A stretch of DNA of 64,000 bases, from contig NC_049993.1 of NCBI RefSeq assembly GCF_000003815.2, forward strand, positions 19,086,054 to 19,150,053, given 5' to 3'. The notes under the pieces are model-generated. The model saw only the letters and a list, made by a program, of their open reading frames with translations. It had not been told where the DNA came from and made no database searches. The DNA is from Branchiostoma floridae. Lineage: Eukaryota > Chordata > Leptocardii > Amphioxiformes > Branchiostomatidae. The number at the start of each line of letters is the position of its first letter. The first letter of the stretch is position 1. The translations under genes and the position numbers were made by a program. Shown piece by piece: positions 21,421 to 32,703 of this stretch.

Positions 21421-24400
21421 CTTGATGAATGAATGAATGAATAAATGAATGAATGAATGAATGAATGAATGGATGGATGAATGGATGAAGGAAGGAAGGA
21501 GGGAAGGAAAGAAGAAATGAGGGGATCCTCCTCAACTCCACAGCAAAGCACGCCTCCTTGGTGAATGAATGAATGAACGTGTTAGTGAGTGTGGAGTGAG
21601 TGAGTGAGTGAGTGAGTGAGTGAGTGCGTGAGTGAGTGAGGAGTGAGTGAGTGAGTGAGTGTAAGTGTGAGTGAATGAATGAATGAATGGATGGATGAAT
21701 ACATGAATGAATGAATGGAAAGTCGCCCAAGCTCAAATGGTCTTATACGACACCGAAAGAAGAAAACATTACATAGAGTCAAATCAAACGGTACACATTC
21801 AAGTAAAAATGAATAATGATAAATCCAGATCCAGGAAATGATAATGATAGTAACATAGAAATGGCGCATTGCAGAGGTGTACAACACAAATAATGATATG
21901 GCTTGTACGCACACAAAATCGACTCAATGAAAAGTAAACCTGGAAAAGTAACAGGAAAAGATAAGGGACAAGCCAAAACTGCAGGTAAAACAGGTCTATA
22001 ATAGAATCATTTTGGATTGCTCGTACTGTTTGTTCTTCCTCTTATGAATAGAATTTATGTAACAATACTAGTACAATAGTACAATACTAAACTTTCTTCC
22101 AACACAAAGGTACACACGGATCAAATTTTCAACGACCACTGTCGCCTTCTGCAGGATCAATTATACATAGTGATGACAAATCACTTCAGAACGAAAACTC
22201 GCGAGTGTTCCGGACACGTGATCTTATTACCACGTGATCTTGCGGATGCGTGACGTCAGCAATTGGTCAAACGTGCCAAGTTCAAGTTTCCTCAAGAAGT
22301 GGTCGTTGAAAATTTGATCCGTGTATACATTTGCGTTGGAAGAAAGTTTAGCATTGTACTTTGATTACTACTAGCACAGATGAGCTTCTATGATAATCTA
22401 TCTAACCTTGTTTTTTCTTGCGAAGATCCTGTCCTTCCGGATCCACTCGCCCTCCTGTTTCTCGGCGGAAATGACGTCACAGAGACTGGTGGTCTCCTCT
22501 TCTGTAGTAACTCCGCATTCTGTGTTTAACACATCAAAGCAACTAATTATCACCGTTGTTGTACAAGAGGTAGACAATATTTGTGAAGGTACGACATCCA
22601 GGGAATAAGATACGCCAAATAGCAGTTACGCGCGCAGGCAACTAGATATGATTTGGAAAATGTCGGACGTTTCAGATAGCATCCACTACCTTTCGTCACT
22701 GACACACAGGAAATCTGTTGCAAACAAGTTTTACACCCCAACTATGAATATTTGTAGCAGTCAGAACAGTATATACCAAATATCTAGTAAGGGCGCGATC
22801 ACATATGTCACGCGATCTTCGTACAATTTTGATGCCATGGGATTTTCAAGCAGGCCGAGACAGAACCAACCACCGACAAGAATACAACACAGCATTGTGT
22901 ATTCCAAGACAGTTGTACTTTGCAGGAGACGTACATTTTTTCCTTCAAAATGCGGCGATCGTACAACGATCGTCAACCCATATGATTGCGCCTTAACATG
23001 TTATGACTAAAACAGAATTGTTGACAAAAGATCCACAGCATTAGTAGATACAGCAAAGCCTTACGGATGATCTGGTCGATTGCAGAGGCTACTGAGAAGC
23101 AGACCTGGCATTCCATGGAGTCTGCGGGGAAGAAGAAAGGGTCTACATCGCACACGGTGGTGGTGAGGGTTTCCACCCGCCAGGTTACCGTACCATTGCT
23201 GTTTACCCCGACCGGTACGTTCCTTTCTAAGCCTCGGTACCCAGGATCGGCGCTGTGGATTAAAAAGCACATCTGAATAATCTTTTCATCTATCCCTTAT
23301 ACCCCGATCACAACCCTTATACCCCTGCGGAAACAAACGTTAAGTATTCACATTCATGCAGTGATTGTTTATGCGATTATAAGAAATAAAGTAATAATCT
23401 TAAATGGAATGATTAAAAAATATAAGACGTACTTTCTCTTGAGGGTCATTGTCGGTGTCCATAGGCTGCTACCCAGGACGCTGAATGCCTCGATACCATC
23501 GTAGTACTTTGGGTCCCAGGTCAGTCGGTTGTCCTGCCAAGTCTGGAAGAAACAACATTTGAATTTTAGCTTCAACAACCTCAGAAGTTTCCCAACATAT
23601 CCACATATAGAATCCCCGGGTCATTTGGTCTCACAGGACAAAGTTAAAATCTTGGACATAGAACCAGACTTTTTTCGCTAGAGGGATCAAATAAGCCAAA
23701 TAAACCTCAGAGCTTTACAACCATCCCTGAACAGAGACGGTGGGCGCCATACACTTCCGGCAACCTATGATCCACTGATTAATGAGTCACGTGTTCTATC
23801 TGCATGACGTGACGTCAAGACAGCCGTGGATTGTTCATTCCTTGACAAAGACTGGTGCTGTTCAGTCGAAAATTTGGGTGAGTCCAATTTTTGTGTTGGA
23901 TATTACAGTTAAACTAGTTCAATAACATTTAAATTTGTAAATAAAAACAACAAATTAATGTTCTTAAAGACAAATATCAACGTTTCGAGGGACATCCATC
24001 GCTTTTCTTCAGTGTCACTAGAATGAACTGACAGAACAAATAAACAAACACTGCTACATCTAACTGAAAAAGTTGAGTGACATTTCCTCACGAGTTAGTT
24101 ATTTTGACATGTTCAGCTGTTTCCTGTTAGATGTAAAAATGTACACATACTAGTATGAATTTGTTGTGCTCGGGTTCACTCAAGTGTCGACGCTGAAGAA
24201 GAATTTTCCAGAAGTAACCTCCGAATCTTATCCAGCTGTTAAGAGACTGAATTGCCCTTAGATAATATTACCTGGATGTCTAACCTTCATGAATTTAACA
24301 ACAACTACGGACCCCTAAGGAGGCTGCCAAGTACAGAGTCGATCGCTGGAAAGCTTCCGACACTCTCCTACCAAATGAAGCTCTCCAGACCCCTTGTGAG

Positions 24401-27400
24401 TCCCTTCCTCATGGCACCCATCTACCCAGAAGGGAATGGGTGGACCTGAACAGAGCAAGGTGCGGAGTAGGTAGGACCAAAGACAACCTACTGAAATGGG
24501 GACGGGTGAACTCAGCTGAGTGTCGTTGTGGCCACCCAACCCAAACCATGGGACACATTACAAAGGACTGTGTATTAGGCCCCAACATCTCCAACCAGGA
24601 CCTACTAGAAGCTAACGAGAAGGCCGTGGCCTGGCTGCAGTACTGGCACGGAACGATATGATGATGATGACAACAACTACGGAAACAACGTAAATGTCTA
24701 GTGGAAAAATGATATAAATAGCATATTTTTCCGAACACATTCTGCCCCAAAGTTGTCATAATTGTATCAACTCACGATGTTGATGATCACAGACGCCACC
24801 AGCTGCTCCTTCTTCTCATCCTGAAAAAAAGTTTGTTTAATTAGTTATGGAAATAATTGAGTCACGCTCTCTACTGTCTTTTTTTCTGAATCTTGGTTTA
24901 TGATTTGCTTTTTTGATTGGATAAACGGTTGTTTTCGTTTAGTTTGGAACCACCACTGCACAAAAAGATTGCCCTTTAATAGGGCAAAGAGTTACGTAAT
25001 GAGTTAATGTAATGTCTAACCTACTTCTTGGAAACTAAAAGGGACTTCAAATGTGTAACAGCCGATTTGATTGATTTTGAAATAATTGAGTCACACTCTT
25101 TAGTTCAGCCGTGAGAGAATTCGCGCTGTGGTGGCCTGTACTGCCCTTTTTTTCTGGATTTTGGTTTAAGATTTGGTTCTTCTATTGGATAAACGAACAT
25201 CATGTGAATTTCGTCTTGGTTTTGTTTATTTTGGAGCCACCATAAAAAAAAGATTGACTTTACTTCCATGAGTTAATGTCTAACATAGTTCTTGGAAACT
25301 AAAAGGGATTCCAAATGTGCAACAGACGATATGATTAATTTTGAAATCTTTTGCTGTTGCTTAATTTTTGGGGCGAGGGCCTCTACCTCGCGAAAGGAAG
25401 TATCCGCGAAAACAAAGCCACTTACCAAGCCGTCCTTTGACTGAATGTAAGACGTTTTGTCTAGTTTTACATGTATGGTGCCCCCCCCCCCCCCACTGAA
25501 AATCAACTTTCAAAAGTTGTGGAGGTTACCCATCCGTCTTGAGATGAATAGATAAATAAATCGACGTATAAGAACATACATCTCCTTATACCCCCTTTAC
25601 ACAAGGACGGCGCTCTCGCCGCGCTCTCTGCAACCTAAAATTTGACATAACGTTCAACGAATTGTTGAGCAAAAGAAACAAATCTTTTCACACTTTGTGT
25701 GTTATGTTGTCTTATCAGTCACACTATTACGTATTGCATGATGCACCCAGTGTGAAAGCGAAGGAAACACATGTCCTATTTAGGTCGCAGTGAGAGCGCA
25801 GCGCAATCGCCTTCTAGTGGAAAGGGCTCCTTATACCCTCCCTCACATTAGGTAAAAATCGCATCGGACGACGAGTCTGCGAGCTCTAGATTACGAGGAG
25901 GCATGACCCTGATGGGAAGGGGGGAACTCTGCCATTGCTTCGTCGGCATCATGGTCATGCCTCCTCGTAATTTAGAGCTCGCAGACTCGTCGTCCGATCG
26001 ATTTTCGCTACATGTGACGGGGGTATTATTACCAAGGCGACGATCTGCTCCACCAGACCCGTGAAACCGATGACGATGTTGCCCTCCGTCTCGGGCGCCA
26101 GACTCGCGGTGTACAGCTCCAGCACGTCCTTCTCCAGTCTGCCTCTGAGATTCACTACAGACGGGGAAAAGTACATGCCACTGTGAGAGAAAATAGTCTC
26201 TGCCAGACTCCCGCCTGCCTGGCTGAATAGTAAGAGGGGACACGTCGATGGAGGTAAGACATCCAGCTAATAAGATATGACAAAATGTAGTTACTCAAGC
26301 AACTGGATATGATTTTGGAAACGGTCAGACATTTCAGACACAATCCGGTGTCTTTTGCCAGTGACACTGGAGAGATCTTGTTAGAGAGTTTTTATATCCC
26401 AGCTGTGAATACATATGCGAAAAAAGATCTAGTTGAAGAACAGGTTTATCCTAACTATGAATTAAAATGACTCGTCTTCCTCCCATTTTTGCATATTAAT
26501 CCATAGTTAGGATAAACCTGTCTAAATATGTGTATACGAGTTTGTAATACGGTGGTCTAGTGTTCATACTTCTGATTTTGATGCATGTAAATATAGGCGC
26601 AATTCAGCTTTAATTGCTGCAAAGCATGTATCTGCAAATAAGATTTTGCAAACTTTTCAAACTTTAAATAGATAAATATGTAGATAAATCACTGATAACC
26701 GTCACCCGAACAACTTGGCTTCTCAGATTGCCACTTGCCTCCATCGAGGCACCTCACTTCGCCTGGGTACCCGGACGGAAGCTTGTACCCTTCGTTACAG
26801 GTGAAAGTCACCCTTTCTCCCACGTAGTAGAACCTCTTCCCGGGGCTTCTCCGGCCGTAGTTTGGGGGACCCATGTCCAAGCAGCCCAGGTCGGTATCTG
26901 GGTGTAATAAATCATCATCATATTATCATTATTTTTATTATCGGTGTCATGAATTAAATAACATACAATAACGGCAGATTTGAAATCGATGTGTGTTCTT
27001 TATCCAGTAGGTACAGGCTGCGGAAGACCAGACAGTACTTAAGGTTTGATCCACTCACATCGGGACGCATATCCTTTTTTGATAAGTGTGAGGTGGGTGA
27101 GGTCTTTGGTTAACCTGATCACTTCGAAGTTTCGTCCCATCCAAGAGCACGTCCCTAACCGAAGCTAAATACTTATCTTCAACTAGTGAGGAAGTATATG
27201 CAAAGTGCAAGGGTGTAACATTCTGGCCTGCGAAGGATTCCAACCAAGAACCTTTAGACTACATCTCAACAACCCGAACCTCAAGACCACTTTGCAATTG
27301 TACTTCTCGATGTAAAACTTTCTTGTAATGGGGACTCAAAAGTTAGATTCGAACATGGATGTAAAGAGCAGTTTTGAACATGGATCTATATCTTTGAGAA

Positions 27401-30400
27401 AGTTAATGGCAAGCCATTAAAAATAAGATATCTATGTGAAAATATGATATTTGTATTCTGTATCTGTACAGCAGGGATAACTGCCCTTTGGCGGAAGACA
27501 CCAGCTTTGCAGGCACGCGGTGCGGCAGCAGCTGGTTATATTGCACCTATTATATCTTAATCAGGGACAGAAGACGTCTAGCAACTTGACTAAGAAAACT
27601 TACTGCACGGAATGAGGTCGCATTCCTCCTGGCTGCCGTCTTCCGTCATGCAAAACGGCCGCTCGAGGCCGGTCGGGTTGCGGCAGTAGTTGTTGACCAG
27701 GTTAGCCAGGGGGTACTTGGTCGTGTAGAACCCTCCCTGCGCCACGGACCACTCCACACACTCTGCACCGGATGTAGTGGTACTTCCTGTACCGCGGTAA
27801 TTTATGCCGCTTCCATGGTAACAAACTGTAGAAGAAGAGAAATATAAGATACAGCACGTTGTATTCCGTATCACCCAAGGTACCAGCTTGACCGCGGGTA
27901 GGACCGCCCGACGGTCGGAGGGTGATCCGACCCGGCTAGGACCGAGGGTAATGCGAAATAAACCTTGTATTTTTTGCCATACCCACCTGACAAAACACAC
28001 GATTAAATGCGAAAGGCGCCAAAAATTGAGAAAAGAGCCATAGAGTCCTGTCGGTGATTGAAAGTCTTGCTCGAACATCCTACTTGTACATCGAAATCGT
28101 ACGACGAATATGANNNNNNNNNNNNNNNNNNNNNNNNNNNNNNNNNNNNNNNNNNNNNNNNNNNNNNNNNNNNNNNNNNNNNNNNNNNNNNNNNNNNNNN
28201 NNNNNNNNNNNNNGACATGGATCCAAAACACAGCACTTTGGTATCAAAAGTCAAGACAGTTGAACTTTGTAGGAGATATACATTTTTGTCCTCCAAAATG
28301 CAAAACTCAATGCTACCGATCGTACGACGATCGCACGACCTACGTGACCGCGCCCTTACCTTCGTTGTTCTCCGTCTCTGGCTCAGGGTTCCAGCAGCCA
28401 TGTTGCGGTAGAGGAAACAACTCGCACCGAGGCAGCATGGTCCTTATTCCGTCATCAGCCGCCTTGAGGACCTCCTCACACCACGAACGGCACGGAAGCA
28501 GCTGTGTGCCACTAGGAAACATATGTATGCATGTATGTAGTAGATTTGGTACCGATCGAATGGAGTCTTTACAGCGTTTTATTTTACCTTGCACGTGTGG
28601 CAGGTTCATACAGACTAAATGTGATTGTAGCTCCTGTACTCAAACAACAGGAAACGATAGGCTTATCAACCTTCACATTGTCTAACTTGAGTTGCCCATT
28701 GGACTATCTAAACTTGTTTTTGCTTCCTTTGCATATCAGTTCATAGCTAGGTGTAGAACCTACTCTTCAATCAAGTTTCACTGACGAACAAAGCTAGTGG
28801 GTGCTATCTGATCGTTTCTGAAAAGCATATCCAGTTACTTCAGAAACTGTTATTTGGCAATTGTCTTGAGTCTTGATGACCAGAAGTCAATAAAATCAAA
28901 CATGTCGCTTTTCAAAATGCAACAATGGATTTCTTAGATTTCTCTTTGATTATAAACCATCGACGCACAACGTTCACACGTGCACGAAGTTGTGCTGTCC
29001 GCACTTCCGGACGAAGAGCAGTGTACACTATTCTCTCCAGAGATATTGCATCACGGGAAAGATGGTTGAAAATCATATGGCATCAAAATCGTACGGTTAC
29101 TAGTATCACCCGACCTCTGTGACCGCGCCCTAAATACCAAAGGGTGAATGTAGTCACAGTTCCCTCAAATCACAATACTCACGTGCACGAAGTTGTGCTG
29201 TCCGCACTTCCGGACGAAGAGCAGTGTAAACTGTTCTCTCCGGAGATATTGCATCGCGGGAAGATGACTGTCGAGACAAACTCTCCGAACTCAGGGTGGA
29301 CACCCCCTGGGTTGGAGTACGAGCTGTTGAGCAGCAGTTCTGCCACGGAGGAGTTCTGGATCTCCCCGAATGTCGTCTGGCCCAGCTGATTGGGTAGCAT
29401 CGCGAGTCTGCCGCCCAGGTTGAAATGTCCAGGAATCGGCTTGCACTCTGAAAGTTAGAACGAGATGGATATTGCATTGGTCATCGCAGTTTCACATGCT
29501 TTAAACACCTTAACACTACTTATACATGCATGAAAGTTCATCTGTGTTGGTAGAATACATTATAGAAATTGCTAAACTTTCTTTCCAACACTGAATTAAT
29601 ATAGGGACTTACCCTAAATTTTCGGTCGAACTCCGTCGACCTTGTTCACAGAAAGACCCACTCTATCTCCAGCAGTAACGTCAGGAACACGCCACTTTTG
29701 CAGGAGGGGGTCATAAGTATCAGAAAGTCTATGCCGCCCCCCGTCTCTGTTGAGCGTGGGCCGGTGGGCTCTAATGTGCACTGCCTCCTTCACTCCTCGG
29801 GCAAGGAAATCCTGTTCCGAGTCTAGGATTTTGACATTGTCCAACGAAATGGAATGTCCCGGAGACTCTATATGTATATGTTGCGCCACCTCAGATGATT
29901 TGACCGAGCTAGGACGCCGATGCTCGAGGAACCTAGTTTTTAGAGCACGTTCCGTCTCACCAATGTAAGTTTCCTTACAAGGGCCTTTTCTAGTCTTCCC
30001 TTGACATGTGATGGATACTCTCTAACCCACCGAAAGATTTGCATGGAGACTACAACTCACCACAACTTTCTTCGTCACTCCCGTCTGAACACTCGGTCCG
30101 CCCGTCACACCAATGCCACGCCTTGATGCAGGCAACCTGTCCCCCTCCGCACCGCAAGTACCCCAGGGGACAGGGGATCACTGTGTGAAAAAGAGTTCTT
30201 AAATCTTTTCTATGATTTTGAATTCAATATTCCAGACCTGCCTAGGGGCAATGGGGTAGAGTGTATGGTAAAGTGGTCAGGAGAATGGGCAAGTGGCTAG
30301 AGGATTCGCCTTCCATCCGCTACTGTACTGTGTTGGGACGTTTGAAAATTTCTTGATTTTAGATTGATTACATCTAGCTACTCCGACCTGAAGAAAAGCA

Positions 30401-30553
30401 CACCTGTAGTTTTAAATAGGGAAAAATGTAGTCTGGTGGCACCTTCAAAATTCATATGATAATTTATTATGGATATACGTGAGATTCTACCTGTGTGTGT
30501 GTGCGTGCGTGTGTGTGTGAGTTTGTGTGTGTGTGTATGTGTATGCGTGTGTA

Positions 30554-30590
<37 letters not shown>

Positions 30591-32665
30591 GCGTGCGTGC
30601 GTGCGTGCGTGCGTGCGTGTGCGCGCGCAGGGTGGATGGATGTAACAAAATTACTTACTTCCTGCGATCCCTTTGAAGTTCAGTTCCGCGAGCCATGGCT
30701 GGTCGCCCGAGTGGGTCCGAGTGATGACGAACCTCCAGTACCGCGCTGTTGCCTGGAAACCGCCGAACTCCTGACGCTGGTTCGTCCCTCCCTGTACGTC
30801 ATCGACGGATACTACGTCATCCCAACTGTACGGGCTCCCGATCTATGGATTGGCGGCAAGGCGGTTTGTGGTTGGGGTTGTAAATCGTACAAAGCAGCAA
30901 ATTGAGTAAATCTATGCCGTAGAAAAAATATTGGAAAATGTATAACGTTACTAATGTCATAGAATGGCAACGTCAATTCCAAGGTCACCAATGATGAATG
31001 TGTTGTCCATGCGGTATACCATACTCTGTACTCTCATTTGTTCTTAAAACCTTCCTGCCCACTTAGATTTCATTACAAAGGCAACTTTCTTGGCCAAGCT
31101 TTTTTATTCGCACACTCGCATCAGTTTTAGCATTCCCAGAGGATGTCATCCGTATACTATATATATATTAGTCAAATCAACAAACCTGCGAATTTTGCAG
31201 CGTGAACGCTGCGATGTCATGACCGGTGTCTCCGTAGTTGTTGACGGCGACACTGGTCAGAGTTTGGGGTGCCGTGAGGTCCAATACGATGTACCGGTTG
31301 TTGTCGATACCTTGGGGGTTCCAGTAGGTCACAGTGTCTCCATCCAAGGCTTTTGTGGCGTCGTATGTCACCCCACTGTGGACCCGCGGTGTGCCGGCGG
31401 AGTCCACAACCCACGACGGGTCCTGTGTCAGCCATACTGGGGAGAGAAAACAGAATCGTTAACCATGGGTAATGCCGAAGCATGGAAGTTGTACGTACTA
31501 ATTATCTCCAAGCGCCTGTATTTTTAAAACGGAAAAATAAGGTGGACTCTCACTGCAATTGGGGCACCGGTGCGGCACTGCGGGATTCGTAGATGACTCA
31601 ACGAATTTCAGAGCTAAAGAACGAATTTTCTTCCATTTTGTGTATTTTGTTGTGTTCTAAGTCATAATTTTGCGTAGTACGCAATAGCTAAATCATAAAA
31701 ATCGCGAAAATAAAAAAAAACCGTGCCGCAGTGAACGAACCCCACAGTGCCGCACCGGTGCCCCAAGCGCAGTGAGAGTCCACCTTAACGAAGCCACATA
31801 CCCTTACAAATACTTTAATTAGTACATATCATGACACAGTATATGAGACATTACCTTCAGGCGGTCCGCAGGCGCTCTCCTCACCAGGACCTGGTAAAGT
31901 ACAAACAGCAACATTCATTTGACATATTTGATTCGTAGCTATAGGATTAAACCGTTCAATAAACTCACAGCAAAGTTTGTTTGTTTGTTTATTGAGATCG
32001 CCATTATACTTGATCAGTAGAATAAGTAGAATCTATTCTTTGATGAATCTACATTATACTTTATACGTTATACAAATCAAAGAACGGAATACAACCATTG
32101 ATTTACGGGCAACTCATTAAAGTACATTTAGTACACATTCGTCAATCATATCAAATACAATCATATCAAACACAATCATATCAAACTTCATTACACCATA
32201 CTCTCCAAGCAGAGGTTTTCTATTTTGTCATTTTTCTTGAAGTACACCAGTTTTGACACAGCAAGATAAAATACAAAATAGAAAGCCCGATAAAAATAAC
32301 TAAAAAAACAGCCGGAGCCATACCTCTGCTTGGAGAGTAATTACACCAAACATATAATACAGACTTGAAAGTACCTATTTGGCAGATGAAGGACTGTTGT
32401 TCACCACAGCCCGTGCCGTCCCATTTGAACCCCCCAGACGCCCGGAGTCTCCCACACGCCTGGTCGGCGCTGTCCGGCTCTCCTGCCGCCCAGTTGGAGA
32501 AGCTACAGTCGCTTACCGCTGTTCCATCAGACCAGGTCCACCCTCCCTGCATAATGTGATGCATACCTTTTATTGTGCAGGTATACCTACTGTACTGGGT
32601 TAAGTACAGACTGCATACAAAAGTATAGGACTCAGATACTTCATCTCTCTCTCTCTCTCTCCCAC

Positions 32666-32703
<38 letters not shown>

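Noticed and set aside
21194-21736. 180-codon minus-strand frame rich in Ser-Phe-Ile-His
   Set aside because: It joins the channel exon 19 to translated tetranucleotide repeats and the duplicated exon edge, and in part reads exon 19 in the wrong frame. The acceptor at 21421 defines the true exon.
28110-28231. Open frames crossing the N run at 28114-28213
   Set aside because: They exist only because N is read as an unknown residue.
30495-30905. 136-codon plus-strand frame starting MCVRACVCEF
   Set aside because: It translates a TG microsatellite and then the antisense of the discoidin exon.
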